A stretch of 64,000 nt of DNA from Paracoccus spongiarum (GCF_030732095.1 NZ_JAVAMQ010000005.1:1-64000), one strand, 5' to 3'; positions 27,165-36,938 are shown, counted from the stretch's first letter. The notes: generated by a model from the letters alone, not told the origin. Numbers and translations are program-made.

Positions 27165-27890
27165 TCAGCGCGCCGCGTCGGGCTCGAAGGTCGAGAAATC
27201 GACCATCGTGCCCAGCACCTGAAGATAGGCGACCAGCGCATCCATCTCGGTCAGTTGCGGCTGGCGGTCGAAATTGCGCTGCTGCGCGCCGGGATAGCGT
27301 TCCCCCAGCCCCGCGGCATCGGCATCGGGATTGGCCTGGGCGCGGAAATCCTCGGCCGCGGCGGCGATCATCGCGTCATCATAGGGAACGCCCACCATGG
27401 CATCGGTCCGCAGCCGCTGGGCGATCGTGTCGGTGCCGATCACCCGATCCTTCAGGAAGGCGTATTTGGGCATGATCGATTCGGGCACGACCGATTGCGG
27501 GTCGGTCAGGTGGTCGACATGCCACTCGTCCGAATAGCGCCCGCCGACCCGCGCCAGATCCGGCCCGGTGCGCTTCGAGCCCCACTGGAACGGGTGGTCA
27601 TACATCGACTCGGCGGCGAGGCTGTAATGGCCATAGCGTTCGACCTCGTCGCGCATCGGGCGGATCATCTGGCTGTGGCAGACATAGCAGCCCTCGCGCA
27701 CATAGACGTCGCGGCCGGCCAATTCCAGCGGCGTGTAGGGGCGCACCCCCTCGACCTTCTCGATGGTGTTTTCCAGATAGAACAGCGGGGTGATCTGGAC
27801 GATGCCGCCGATGGTCACCACCAGGAAGGAAAACACCAGCAGCAGCGAGGCGTTCTTTTCCAGGATCTTGTGTCTGGCAAGAATGGACAT
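27165..27890 (-). CDS. ccoO: cbb3 oxidase subunit II (CcoO, monohaem)
   Basis: 241 residues: an N-terminal membrane anchor ([22 protein letters not shown]) and a periplasmic haem c domain with CYVCH at 68-72 followed by [15 protein letters not shown]. It is the electron-transfer subunit next to CcoN. It follows ccoN by 12 bases. Confidence 0.96.
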   Translation of the reverse strand: MSILARHKILEKNASLLLVFSFLVVTIGGIVQITPLFYLENTIEKVEGVRPYTPLELAGRDVYVREGCYVCHSQMIRPMRDEVERYGHYSLAAESMYDHPFQWGSKRTGPDLARVGGRYSDEWHVDHLTDPQSVVPESIMPKYAFLKDRVIGTDTIAQRLRTDAMVGVPYDDAMIAAAAEDFRAQANPDADAAGLGERYPGAQQRNFDRQPQLTEMDALVAYLQVLGTMVDFSTFEPDAAR

Positions 27891-27902
27891 GCGGTGCCTC
27901 CC

Positions 27903-29507
27903 TCACTCGGCCGGGACGCCGACGGCGGTCGAGAACGCCTTCGGCTGGCGGGCGACGGTGGCCCACAGGTTGAAGACCATGATGATGCCTCCGGCGAGGA
28001 ACAGCACCCCGCCAAGCGCCCGCACCACGTTCATCGCGAACTTGGCCTGCACGGTGTCGACGAAGGCGTTCACCAGGAAGCCCTGGCTGTCGACCTCGCG
28101 CCACATCAGCCCCTCCATGATCCCCGACACCCACATCGACGAGGCGTAGAGAACCAGCCCGATGGTCGCGAGCCAGAAATGCCAGCTGACCAGCGACAGG
28201 CTGTAGAGCCGCTCGCGCCCCCACAGCCGCGGCACGAGGTAGTAAAGCGCGCCGAAGGTGATCATGCCGTTCCAGCCCAGCGCGCCGGAATGGACATGGC
28301 CGATCGTCCAGTCGGTGTAATGCGACAGGCTGTTCACGGCCTTGATCGACATCATCGGCCCCTCGAAGGTGGCCATGCCGTAGAAGCCGACCGCCACAAC
28401 CATCATGCGGATGATCGGGTCGGTGCGCAGCTTGTCCCAGGCGCCGGACAGGGTCATCAGCCCGTTGATCATGCCGCCCCAGCTGGGCATCCACAGCATG
28501 ATCGAGAACACCATGCCCAGCGTCGAGGCCCAGTCGGGCAGCGCGGTATAGTGCAGGTGATGCGGGCCGGCCCAGATATAGAGGAAGATCAGCGACCAGA
28601 AATGGATGATCGACAGCTTGTAGCTGTAGACCGGACGCTCGGCCTGCTTGGGGATGAAGTAGTACATCATGCCCAGGAAGCCCGCGGTCAGGAAGAAGCC
28701 GACGGCGTTGTGGCCGTACCACCACTGCACCATCGCGTCCTGCACGCCCGCGAACAGCTGCACCGACTTGCTGCCGAAGATGCTGACCGGAATCGCCAGG
28801 TTGTTGACCACATGCAGCATCGCGATGGTCACGATGAAGGCAAGGTAGAACCAGTTGGCGACGTAGATATGCGGCTCCTTGCGCTTGATGATCGTGCCGA
28901 GAAACACCGCCAGATAGGCCAGCCACACGGTGGTCAGCCACCAGTCGACATACCATTCCGGCTCGGCATATTCCTTGGACTGCGTCGCGCCGAGGATGTA
29001 TCCGGTCGCGGCCAGCACGATCACCAGCTGATAGCCCCAGAACACGAACCACGCGGTGTTGCCGCCCCACAGCCGCGCCGCCGAGGTGCGCTGGACGACA
29101 TAGAAGCTGGTGGCGATCAGGGCGTTGCCGCCGAAGGCGAAGATCACCGCGCTGGTATGCAGCGGTCGCAGCTTGCCGAAATTGGTGTAGCCCTGGAACA
29201 GGTCGCTGAAGTTCAGCACCGGAAAGGCCAGCTGGAAGGCGATGATGACCCCCACCAGAAAGCCCACCACGCCCCACAGCGCCGTGGCGATCACCCCGGC
29301 GCGCACCACGCCGTCCATGTATTCGTTCGGGTTCGCCGCCACGACGGGCTCGTCGATGCGGCGCAGCACCCAGATGAACAGGCCGCCGGCAACGAACATC
29401 ACTGTCAGCGCGTTGACCATGTAGGCCAGATCATGCGCCATGTTCGCGCCGATCGCCGATGAAAGGGCAATCACCCCCAGCACGATCAGCTTCACGTAGT
29501 TCGACAT
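27903..29507 (-). CDS. ccoN: cbb3 oxidase catalytic subunit I (CcoN)
   Basis: 534 residues with about twelve membrane helices and the haem-copper oxidase core, including [19 protein letters not shown] and [16 protein letters not shown] (Cu-B histidines) and [14 protein letters not shown]. This is the high-affinity oxygen-reducing, proton-pumping subunit used under low oxygen. It is first in ccoNOQP and divergent from a universal stress gene, with two FNR boxes between them. Confidence 0.97.
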   Translation of the reverse strand: MSNYVKLIVLGVIALSSAIGANMAHDLAYMVNALTVMFVAGGLFIWVLRRIDEPVVAANPNEYMDGVVRAGVIATALWGVVGFLVGVIIAFQLAFPVLNFSDLFQGYTNFGKLRPLHTSAVIFAFGGNALIATSFYVVQRTSAARLWGGNTAWFVFWGYQLVIVLAATGYILGATQSKEYAEPEWYVDWWLTTVWLAYLAVFLGTIIKRKEPHIYVANWFYLAFIVTIAMLHVVNNLAIPVSIFGSKSVQLFAGVQDAMVQWWYGHNAVGFFLTAGFLGMMYYFIPKQAERPVYSYKLSIIHFWSLIFLYIWAGPHHLHYTALPDWASTLGMVFSIMLWMPSWGGMINGLMTLSGAWDKLRTDPIIRMMVVAVGFYGMATFEGPMMSIKAVNSLSHYTDWTIGHVHSGALGWNGMITFGALYYLVPRLWGRERLYSLSLVSWHFWLATIGLVLYASSMWVSGIMEGLMWREVDSQGFLVNAFVDTVQAKFAMNVVRALGGVLFLAGGIIMVFNLWATVARQPKAFSTAVGVPAE

Positions 29508-29588
29508 GGTGTCCCCGTATCCTGGTCGCCTGGCCGGGGCCGACGCGAACGGCGAATCGTCCCGCGCGGCGCATGGCTTTCACATCAT

Positions 29589-29594
29589 GGCATA
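29589..29594 (-). promoter_or_regulatory. Candidate -10 element of ccoN
   Basis: TATGCC on the minus strand is centred 32 bases downstream of the centre of FNR box 1, exactly where a class II FNR-activated promoter would have its -10. The start would be near 29582, giving a leader of about 75 bases. Confidence 0.5.
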
Positions 29595-29616
29595 GGTGGG
29601 CGGTCCGCAGGCAACC

Positions 29617-29630
29617 TTGATCTGGGTCAA
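29617..29630. promoter_or_regulatory. FNR box 1 (ccoN side)
   Basis: TTGATCTGGGTCAA, one mismatch from TTGAT-N4-ATCAA. It lies 110 bases upstream of ccoN. The identical 14-mer recurs at the fnrP/hemN divergence. Confidence 0.88.
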
Positions 29631-29639
29631 GTATCGGGT

Positions 29640-29653
29640 TTGACGCGGATCAA
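29640..29653. promoter_or_regulatory. FNR box 2 (uspA side)
   Basis: TTGACGCGGATCAA, one mismatch from the consensus; its centre is 23 bp from that of box 1. A class II start would fall near 29688, 23 bases before the uspA ATG. Confidence 0.8.
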
Positions 29654-29710
29654 GGTGAACTGCACCGATCAGGCGCAGCATCGGGACCGACTCACCCAAG
29701 GGAGGCTGCG

Positions 29711-30550
29711 ATGGCCTACAGGACGATCTTCACGGTTCTTTCGGACCCCCGGCAATTGCCCCAGCTTGACGCCGCGGCCGGCCTTGCGGCGCGCGAGGAC
29801 GGTCATCTCGACATCCTCTGCCTCGGGATCGACAACAATCAGGCCGGCTACTACTTTCCCGGCGGATCGCCCTACGCCTTCCAGGAGGCTATCGACACCG
29901 CGCTGGAGGATGCGGCCGCGTTGGAACAGGCGGTTCGCCAGCATCTGGCCGGCGCGCATGACCTGCGGTGGTCGGTGGATTCGGCGGTCGCGCAGACCGG
30001 CGGCATGGCAAACCTGATCGGCATGAAGGCGCGATTCTCGGATGTGACGGTGCTGGGACGGCCCTACGAGCCCGGCGCCCCCGCCGAGGCCGAGGCGATC
30101 GTCGAGGCGGCAATGTTCGAGGGCGGCTGCCCGGTCCTGGTGCTGCCCGCCAGCGGCCTGCCGCCGCAGCCGCCTCGGCGCATCCTTGTCGCCTGGAACC
30201 AGTCGGTCGAGGCGTTGGCCGCGGTCCGCCGGGCGCTGCCGATGCTGCGATCGGCGGCGATGGTCGAGATCACGGTGATCGACCCGCGCCGCGGCGGGCC
30301 CGAACGCTCGGACCCCGGCGGGGCGCTGACCCAGATGCTGACCCGCCACGGCGTGCGCGCCGAGATCGCCGTGCTGGCCCGCACCGCGCCGACCATCAGC
30401 GACGAGCTGATCCGCCGCGCGACCGAGATCGACGCCGACATGATCGTGATGGGCGCCTATGGCCATTCCCGCTTTCGCGAGGCGATCCTGGGCGGCGCGA
30501 CCCGCAAGATGCTGGAAAAGGCCAGCGTGCCGGTGTTCATGGCCCGCTGA
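29711..30550 (+). CDS. Universal stress protein, tandem UspA-type domains
   Basis: 279 residues, twice the size of a single UspA domain. The N-terminal half is divergent (DGHLDILCLGIDNNQAGYYF); the C-terminal half has the ATP-binding pattern GAYGHSRFREAILGGATRKMLEKASVPVFMAR. GGGAGG precedes the ATG. Its place between the cco operon and fnrP, with its own FNR box, suggests a role in micro-oxic energy stress. Confidence 0.92.
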   Translation: MAYRTIFTVLSDPRQLPQLDAAAGLAAREDGHLDILCLGIDNNQAGYYFPGGSPYAFQEAIDTALEDAAALEQAVRQHLAGAHDLRWSVDSAVAQTGGMANLIGMKARFSDVTVLGRPYEPGAPAEAEAIVEAAMFEGGCPVLVLPASGLPPQPPRRILVAWNQSVEALAAVRRALPMLRSAAMVEITVIDPRRGGPERSDPGGALTQMLTRHGVRAEIAVLARTAPTISDELIRRATEIDADMIVMGAYGHSRFREAILGGATRKMLEKASVPVFMAR

Positions 30551-30590
30551 GGCACCGCCGCCGCAATCCCCACGCGGTGCAGAAACGACA

Positions 30591-30613
30591 AAGGCGGCCC
30601 GAGGGGCCGCCTT
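30591..30613. terminator. Bidirectional terminator between uspA and cspA
   Basis: AAGGCGGCCC and GGGCCGCCTT form a 10-bp stem with a GAG loop, between the convergent stop codons. The plus side continues CTCTGCTGTT and the minus side TGTCGTTTC, so it may serve both genes. Confidence 0.75.
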
Positions 30614-30640
30614 CTCTGCTGTTCGCGAGGCCGGAAGGGC

Positions 30641-30847
30641 TCAGGCGAATTTCAGGTTCGATGCCGATTCGCGGCCGTCACGACCGGTTTCGATGTCGAA
30701 GGTCACGGCCTGACCGTCCTGCGGATGGGGCAGGCCCGCACGCTCGACCGCCGAGATGTGCAGGAACACGTCGCGCTTGCCGTTTTCGGGCTGGATGAAG
30801 CCGAAGCCCTTGGTGGCGTTGAACCATTTCACGGTGCCGTTGGCCAT
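30641..30847 (-). CDS. cspA: Cold-shock domain protein (CspA family)
   Basis: 68 residues; the RNA-binding motifs are NATKGFGFIQPE (RNP1) and DVFLHISAVE (RNP2). It binds single-stranded RNA/DNA as an RNA chaperone. AAAGGAG precedes the ATG. The promoter lies about 115 bases upstream, giving the long leader common in cspA genes. Confidence 0.95.
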   Translation of the reverse strand: MANGTVKWFNATKGFGFIQPENGKRDVFLHISAVERAGLPHPQDGQAVTFDIETGRDGRESASNLKFA

Positions 30848-30969
30848 CGTGAGATCTCCTTTAACAATTGCCGCCCGCGGAACTGCGGCGGCCCGGCTGG
30901 TCAGATCAAACTCGAAGACTGAAGCCGGGTAAGGGAGACAGATCGAAGCAGAGATAACGTAGCCGCCGC

Positions 30970-30998
30970 TGCATAGCGCATTTCCGGCGTCCCGGCAA
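30970..30998 (-). promoter_or_regulatory. Candidate cspA promoter
   Basis: On the minus strand TTGCCG (30993-30998) and TATGCA (30970-30975) are separated by exactly 17 bases. Transcription would begin near 30963, leaving an untranslated leader of about 115 bases. Confidence 0.6.
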
Positions 30999-31024
30999 GC
31001 CGCGCGGTGCCGGACCGCCGCCAG

Positions 31025-31804
31025 TCAGGCGATCCAGCCGCCATCCGCGTCATCGCCCGATTCCTCGACCAGCCGCGCGAAGTCGGGCAGCACCACCCCG
31101 CGCTTGCCGACCAGTTCGATCACCCCGTCGCGTTTCAGCGCGTTCACTTGTCGGCTGACGGTTTCCAGCGTCAGGCCCAGATAGTCGGCCATCGCCTCGC
31201 GGGTCAGCGGCAGGTCGATCTCGCTGCGGCTGTCGAGGCTGCGACCATTCAGCGCGGCCTCGCGGCGCGCGATGATGGCAATGAACGAGGCGATCTTCTC
31301 GCGCGCGCTCTTGCGGCCCAGAAGCAGCATCCATTCGCGGGCCGCGTCCAGTTCGTCCAGCGTCATCTCGAGCAGGCGGTGCGACAGGTGCGGGACCTCG
31401 CGCAGGATATCGTCGAAGGCCTTGCGGCGGAAACAGCACAGCACGACCCGGGTGGTCGCCACGGCATTGTAGGTGGCGCGCTCGCGCCCCGGCCGGCCCA
31501 GGAAATCGCTTGGCAGCAGCAGGCCGACCATCTGGGTGCGCCCGTCCTCGAGGGTCTGCGTCAGGGTGGCCACGCCGGTCACCACCGAGGCCACGAAATC
31601 CATCCGGTCGCCGCCCCAGACGATCGTCTGGCCCGGCTCGTAGCTGCGATAGAACTTGATGCCTTCCAGCAGCGCCAGTTCGTCGGTCTCGCAATGCGCA
31701 CACACCGCCCGATAGCGGATCGGGCAGTCCTCGCAGCGTCCCTCGCCGTGGGAGGAAACGGCGCCGGGGTCGTGCTTGATCTGGGTCAATGTCTGCGCGC
31801 TCAT
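31025..31804 (-). CDS. fnrP: FNR-type oxygen-responsive regulator FnrP
   Basis: 259 residues. The N-terminal cluster-binding cysteines are Cys24, Cys27, Cys35 and Cys38 (CEDCPIRYRAVCAHC), with Cys123/Cys124 (VLCCF) supplying the fourth ligand region. A cAMP-receptor-like effector domain follows, then an HTH with LTREAMADYLGLTLETVSRQVNALK whose recognition helix ExxSR contacts TTGAT half-sites. It activates micro-oxic genes when its 4Fe-4S cluster is intact. No alternative start lies between the ATG at 31804 and the first cysteine, so codons 6-10 overlap an FNR box. Divergent from hemN. Confidence 0.95.
   Translation of the reverse strand: MSAQTLTQIKHDPGAVSSHGEGRCEDCPIRYRAVCAHCETDELALLEGIKFYRSYEPGQTIVWGGDRMDFVASVVTGVATLTQTLEDGRTQMVGLLLPSDFLGRPGRERATYNAVATTRVVLCCFRRKAFDDILREVPHLSHRLLEMTLDELDAAREWMLLLGRKSAREKIASFIAIIARREAALNGRSLDSRSEIDLPLTREAMADYLGLTLETVSRQVNALKRDGVIELVGKRGVVLPDFARLVEESGDDADGGWIA
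31776..31789. promoter_or_regulatory. FNR box 3 (fnrP/hemN divergence)
   Basis: TTGATCTGGGTCAA, the same 14 bases as FNR box 1. It is inside the fnrP reading frame (encoding part of LTQIK) and its centre is 42 bases before the hemN ATG at 31825. This fits activation of hemN and repression of fnrP by the same bound dimer. Confidence 0.85.
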
Positions 31805-31824
31805 CCTGCTTCATGTCTACGGCC

Positions 31825-33180
31825 ATGAGCCGAATTTCGCAACTGAGGCAGATGGGACTGTTTGACGCGCGGGTGCCGCGCTACACCAGCTATCCGCCCG
31901 CCACACAGTTTTCGCCCGAGGTCGGCGCCGCGCAGGCGGCACGCTGGATCGCCGCGATTCCCGCCGGATCGCAGGTCTCGCTTTACGTCCATGTGCCGTT
32001 CTGCCGCCGGCTCTGCTGGTTCTGTGCCTGCCGCACGCAGGGCACGCAAAGCCTCGATCGGGTGCGCGTCTATGCGCAGACGCTGCTGACCGAGATCGCC
32101 GCCCTGCGGGCGCGGATGGCGCCGGGGGTGCGGCTGTCGCGGCTGCACTGGGGCGGCGGCACGCCCACGCTGCTGCCGCCGGAGCTGATGCAGACGCTTG
32201 CCGGCGCCATCCTCGAGGCGTTCCCGATGGCCGAGGGGGGCGAATTCTCGGTCGAGATCGACCCGGCCGAGATCGACGCGCCGCGCATGGCCGCGCTGGC
32301 CGCGATCGGCATGACCCGCGCCTCGATCGGCGTGCAGGATTTCGACCCGCTGATCCAGGAGGCCATCGGCCGGCCGCAAAGCTTCGAGATCACCGCCCGG
32401 ACCGTCGATCTGATCCGCGACCACGGCATCGCCAGCCTGAACGCCGACATCCTCTACGGGCTGCCCCACCAGACCCGTTTTCGCATGGCCGACAGCGTGC
32501 AGAAGCTGCTGGCCCTGGGGCCGGACCGCGTGGCGCTGTATGGCTATGCGCATGTGCCCTGGATGTCGCGGCGCCAGGTGATGATCCCCGAGGCGCATCT
32601 GCCCGACAGCGAGGCCCGGCTGGAGCTGTTCGGCACCGCACGCGACCTGCTGCGCGCCGATGGCTTCGTGCAGATCGGCATCGACCATTTCGCGCGACCG
32701 TCCGACGGGCTGGCGCGGGCGCGCGACCGGGGCAGGCTGCGGCGCAACTTCCAGGGCTACACCGACGATCGGGCCGAGGTGCTGATCGCCCTTGGCGCCT
32801 CGTCGATCTCGCGCTTTCCGCAGGGCCATGCGCAGAACGCCCCCTCGACCGGTGCCTATACCGAGGCGGTGCGCGAGGGCCGCCTGCCGGTGGCGCGCGG
32901 CCATGCCTTCACCGACGAGGATCGCTGGCGCGGCCGGATGATCGAATCGCTGATGTGCGATTTCCGCATCGATGCGCGCGAGATGATCGAGCAGCACGGC
33001 ATGTCGGCCGCCCGGCTTCAGCACCTGATCGCGCCGCTGGTCGCACGCTTCGGCACGGTGCTGCGGGTCAGCCCGGCAGGGGTGGTGATCCGTCCCGAGG
33101 GCAGGCCCCTGACCCGGATGATCGCGCAGCAGCTGGACGCCTATACCCTGCTGCCCAGCACCCATTCCCCGGCGATCTGA
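31825..33180 (+). CDS. hemN: Oxygen-independent coproporphyrinogen III oxidase HemN
   Basis: 451 residues. The radical-SAM motif is CRRLCWFCAC (60-69), preceded by VPRYTSYPPA and followed by LHWGGGTPTLLPPE, with a HemN C-terminal domain. It decarboxylates coproporphyrinogen III without oxygen, feeding haem to the cbb3 oxidase. Possible starts are 31813, 31825 and 31852; 31825 gives the usual N-terminal length. No clear ribosome site precedes it. Confidence 0.94.
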   Translation: MSRISQLRQMGLFDARVPRYTSYPPATQFSPEVGAAQAARWIAAIPAGSQVSLYVHVPFCRRLCWFCACRTQGTQSLDRVRVYAQTLLTEIAALRARMAPGVRLSRLHWGGGTPTLLPPELMQTLAGAILEAFPMAEGGEFSVEIDPAEIDAPRMAALAAIGMTRASIGVQDFDPLIQEAIGRPQSFEITARTVDLIRDHGIASLNADILYGLPHQTRFRMADSVQKLLALGPDRVALYGYAHVPWMSRRQVMIPEAHLPDSEARLELFGTARDLLRADGFVQIGIDHFARPSDGLARARDRGRLRRNFQGYTDDRAEVLIALGASSISRFPQGHAQNAPSTGAYTEAVREGRLPVARGHAFTDEDRWRGRMIESLMCDFRIDAREMIEQHGMSAARLQHLIAPLVARFGTVLRVSPAGVVIRPEGRPLTRMIAQQLDAYTLLPSTHSPAI

Positions 33181-33210
33181 CGCGGGACGCGGTGCGGGGT
33201 CGGGCCGCGA

Positions 33211-34134
33211 TCAGACGCCGGCCCGGTCGGCACAGGCGTCCGGGGGCTCGACCTCGATTGTGGCATGGGCGATGCCGAAATCCTCGCGCAGGCGGTCCTT
33301 CGCGCGGCGCGTGATCTCGGCAAAGTCGCCATCCGCGATCACCAGATGCAGCGAGGCGGCAAGCCGGTGTTCGTCGATCTGCCATAGATGCAGGTGATGA
33401 ACGTCGGCCACTCCCTGCAGCCCGCGCAGGCTCGCCACCACGGCGGCGGGATCGCTGTCGCGTGGCGCAGCCAGCATCAGCATTCGCAGGACCGGGCCCA
33501 GCTCGGCCACGACATGCGTCACGATCACCGCGGAAATCGCCAGCGTCAGGACCGGGTCGGCGAGGTTCCAGCCAAAGGCCCAGATCAGCGCGCCCCCGCA
33601 GATGACCGCGACCGAAACGCCCGCATCGGCCAGGTTGTGCAGGAAGGCGGCGCGAATGTTGACGCTGGACCGCGACAGCCGCCAGACCAGCGCCGCGGTG
33701 GCCAGATCGATCACCAGCGCCAGCCCGGCCAGCGCCATGACCAGCTCGCCCGCCACCTGCGGCAGATCGGCAAGACGGCCGATCGCCTCGATGGCCAGCC
33801 ACAGCGACACCGCGATCAGCGCCAGATAGTTGACGAAGGCCGCGACGATCTCGGCCCGGCCCCAGCCATAGCTGAAATCCGGGCTGGCGGCCCTGCGCGC
33901 CAGCCGCCGCGCGCCGAAGGCAAGAACCAGCGCCATCGCGTCCGACAGGTTGTGGATGCCGTCCGCGATCAGCGCGGTCGAATCAGCGATCAGCCCGCCA
34001 CCGATCTGCGCGGCGGTCAGCGCCAGGTTGATCGCGACGGCCCAGCCGATCGCGCCGTCGCCGCCCGGCACGGAATGGTGATGCCCGTGATGCGAAGGGC
34101 CGCGATGCGACGGGCCGTGGTGGTCGTGGCCCAT
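33211..34134 (-). CDS. Cation diffusion facilitator (zinc/cobalt efflux) transporter
   Basis: 307 residues. A histidine-rich N-terminus (GHDHHGPSHRGPSHHGHHH) is followed by six membrane helices with the metal-site motif ADGIHNLSDA and a matching NLADAGVS in helix V, then a cytoplasmic ferredoxin-like domain. It exports divalent metal, most likely Zn, in exchange for protons. The ATG overlaps the polA stop (TGATG), so the two are co-translated. Confidence 0.93.
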   Translation of the reverse strand: MGHDHHGPSHRGPSHHGHHHSVPGGDGAIGWAVAINLALTAAQIGGGLIADSTALIADGIHNLSDAMALVLAFGARRLARRAASPDFSYGWGRAEIVAAFVNYLALIAVSLWLAIEAIGRLADLPQVAGELVMALAGLALVIDLATAALVWRLSRSSVNIRAAFLHNLADAGVSVAVICGGALIWAFGWNLADPVLTLAISAVIVTHVVAELGPVLRMLMLAAPRDSDPAAVVASLRGLQGVADVHHLHLWQIDEHRLAASLHLVIADGDFAEITRRAKDRLREDFGIAHATIEVEPPDACADRAGV

Positions 34135-36938
34135 CAATGCGCCTCGGCCCAGTTCGCGCCGCTGCCTGCATCGACGACCAGCGGCACCGACAGCCTGACG
34201 GCGGGTTCCGCGGCTGCCTCCATCACCCGCCGGGCGGCGGCGATCAGGTCCTCCACCGCGCCCTCCTCGACCTCGAAGACCAGTTCGTCATGGACCTGCA
34301 ACAGCATCCGCGCCGGCAAATGCGCGATGGCGGCGGGCATCCGGATCATGGCCCGGCGGATGATGTCGGCGGCGGCACCCTGGATCGGGGCGTTGATCGC
34401 CGCGCGCCGGGCCCCGCCGGCCGCCGGGCCGGACTGGTTGATGCCGGGCGTGTTGATGCGCCGCCCGAACAGGGTGCGCACCGCGCCGTCTTCCTTGGCC
34501 CCCGCCACGGTGGCGTCCATATAGGCACGGATTTCCGGGAATCGTTCGAAATAGGTGTCGATGAAGGCCTGCGCCTCGGCCCGCGGTATGCGCAGGTTGC
34601 GTGACAGCCCAAAGCCCGAGATGCCGTAGATCACCCCGAAATTGATCGCCTTGGCCTGCCGGCGGATCATCGGGTCCATGCCCTCGACCGGCACCCCGAA
34701 CATCTGGCTGGCGGTCATCGCATGGATGTCGATGCCGTCCCTGAAGGCCTGCTTCAGCGCCGGGATGTCGGCCACATGCGCAAGAATCCTCAACTCGATC
34801 TGGCTGTAGTCGAGGCTGACCAGCCGGTAGCCGGGTGCCGCCACGAAGGCCTCGCGGATGCGGCGGCCATCCTCGCTGCGGACGGGGATGTTCTGCAGGT
34901 TCGGATCGGTCGAGGCCAGCCGCCCGGTCTGCGCTCCGGCGATGGAATAGCTGGTATGAACGCGCCCCGTATCGGGGTTCACGTGGCCCTGCAGCGCGTC
35001 GGTATAGGTCGATTTCAGCTTGCTGACCTGCCGCCAGTCCAGCACCCGCGCGGCAAGGTCATGTTCGACCGCCAGATCCTCCAGCACGTCGGCGCTGGTC
35101 GAATAGGCCCCGGTCTTGCCGGTCTTGCCGCCCGCAAGCCCCATCTTGTCGAACAGGATCTCGCCCAGTTGCTTGGGGCTGCCGACGTTGAATTTTTCGC
35201 CCGCAAGGCCGTGAATCTCGTCCTCAAGCTGCGCCATCTTCTGGGCGAAGGCGTTCGACATCCGCTTCAGCGTGTCGCCATCGACGCGGATGCCGGCCAT
35301 CTCCATCTCGGCCAGCACCGGCACCAGCGGGCGCTCCAGCGTCTCGTAGACGGTCGTGACCTTCTCGGCCGGCAGCATCGGCGCGAAATGCTGCCACAGC
35401 CGCAGGGTCACCTCGGCATCCTCGGCGGCATAGGGCACGGCCTTGTCGATGGCGACCTGGGCAAAGCCGATCTGCGCCTTGCCCGACCCGATCAACTCCT
35501 TGATGGGGATGCACTTATGGCCAAGATAGCGTTCGGCCAGCTCGTCCATGCCGTGGTTGTGGGTGCCGGCATTCAGCGCATAGGACATCAGCATCGTGTC
35601 GGCGAGGGGCGCCATGCGGATGCCGTGTCGGGCCAGGATCTTCCAGTCGTATTTCAGGTTCTGGCCGATCTTCAGGATCGCCGGGTCCTCGAGCACGGGT
35701 TTCAGCGCGGCCAGAACCTCATCCAGTGGCAATTGCCCCTCGACCAGCGCGCTGGAGCCGAACAGGTCACCGCTGCCCGCGACATGGCCCACCGGGACAT
35801 AGCAGGCAGCGCCGGGCCGGACCGACAGCGAGATGCCGACGATCCCGGCCTGCATCTCGTCAAGCCCGGTGGTCTCGGTGTCGATGGCGACATGGCCGGC
35901 CTCGCGGATCGCGGTGATCCACGCCGTCAGCGCGGCCATGTCCGAGACCCGTTCGTAGCCTGCCGCGTCGATGCCCGGCAGATCGGGTGCCGCGGGCGCG
36001 TGCGAGGGCGGCGCGGCCTCGACCGCCGGCGCCTCGGCGCCCAGCCGCTCGGCCACGCGCGCGGTCAGGGTCCGAAACTCCATCTCGGCCAGAAAGCCCA
36101 GCAGCGCCTCGGGCTCGGGGTCGCGGACCTCAAGGCTTTCCAGCGTGAAATCCAGCGGCGTGTCGCAATCCAGTTGCACCAGACGCTTGCTGACGCGGAT
36201 CTGCTCGGCATGGTCGATCAGGGTCTGGCGGCGCTTGGGCTGCTTGATCTCGTCTGCACGTGCCAGCAGCGTTTCAAGATCGCCATATTCCTCGATCAGC
36301 TGCGCGGCGGTCTTGATGCCGATGCCCGGCGCACCCGGCACGTTGTCGACCGAATCGCCGGCCAGCGCCTGCACGTCCACGACGCGGTCGGGACCGACAC
36401 CGAATTTCTCGCGCACCTCGTCGGGACCGATCAGCCTGGCCTTGATCGGGTCCAGCATGTCGACCCCGTCGCCGACGAGTTGCATCAGGTCCTTGTCGCT
36501 GCTGATGATGGTGGCCGACCCGCCCGCCTTGCGCGCCTGGCAGGCCAGCGTGGCGATGATGTCGTCGGCCTCGTATCCCTCGATCTCGATGCAGGCGATG
36601 TTGAAGGCGCGGGTGGCGTGCCGGGTCAGCGGGAATTGCGGGCGCAGATCCTCGGGCAGCTCGGGGCGGTTGGCCTTGTAGAGGTCGTAGATCTCGTTGC
36701 GAAAGGTCTTGGCCGAATGGTCGAAGATCACCGCCGCATGGGTGGGCGCGTCGCTGCCATGCTCGTCCGTGACGTATTTCCACAGCATGTTGCAAAAGCC
36801 CGCGACCGCGCCGACGGGCAACCCGTCGGACTTGCGCGTCAGCGGCGGCAGGGCGTGATAGGCGCGGAAGATGAAGGCCGAACCGTCGATCAGATGCAGG
36901 TGGCAGCCCTTGCCGAATACGGGCGCGTCCGAGGTCAT
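34134..36938 (-). CDS. polA: DNA polymerase I
   Basis: 934 residues from ATG 36938, preceded by AAAGGA. Domains in order: 5'-3' exonuclease (LIDGSAFIFRAYHALP), 3'-5' exonuclease with its acidic motif intact (AIDTETTGLD), and polymerase with SLDYSQIELRILAH, RRQAKAINFGVIYG and LQVHDELVFEV. It fills gaps and removes RNA primers in replication and repair. All three activities appear intact. Confidence 0.97.
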   Translation of the reverse strand: MTSDAPVFGKGCHLHLIDGSAFIFRAYHALPPLTRKSDGLPVGAVAGFCNMLWKYVTDEHGSDAPTHAAVIFDHSAKTFRNEIYDLYKANRPELPEDLRPQFPLTRHATRAFNIACIEIEGYEADDIIATLACQARKAGGSATIISSDKDLMQLVGDGVDMLDPIKARLIGPDEVREKFGVGPDRVVDVQALAGDSVDNVPGAPGIGIKTAAQLIEEYGDLETLLARADEIKQPKRRQTLIDHAEQIRVSKRLVQLDCDTPLDFTLESLEVRDPEPEALLGFLAEMEFRTLTARVAERLGAEAPAVEAAPPSHAPAAPDLPGIDAAGYERVSDMAALTAWITAIREAGHVAIDTETTGLDEMQAGIVGISLSVRPGAACYVPVGHVAGSGDLFGSSALVEGQLPLDEVLAALKPVLEDPAILKIGQNLKYDWKILARHGIRMAPLADTMLMSYALNAGTHNHGMDELAERYLGHKCIPIKELIGSGKAQIGFAQVAIDKAVPYAAEDAEVTLRLWQHFAPMLPAEKVTTVYETLERPLVPVLAEMEMAGIRVDGDTLKRMSNAFAQKMAQLEDEIHGLAGEKFNVGSPKQLGEILFDKMGLAGGKTGKTGAYSTSADVLEDLAVEHDLAARVLDWRQVSKLKSTYTDALQGHVNPDTGRVHTSYSIAGAQTGRLASTDPNLQNIPVRSEDGRRIREAFVAAPGYRLVSLDYSQIELRILAHVADIPALKQAFRDGIDIHAMTASQMFGVPVEGMDPMIRRQAKAINFGVIYGISGFGLSRNLRIPRAEAQAFIDTYFERFPEIRAYMDATVAGAKEDGAVRTLFGRRINTPGINQSGPAAGGARRAAINAPIQGAAADIIRRAMIRMPAAIAHLPARMLLQVHDELVFEVEEGAVEDLIAAARRVMEAAAEPAVRLSVPLVVDAGSGANWAEAH

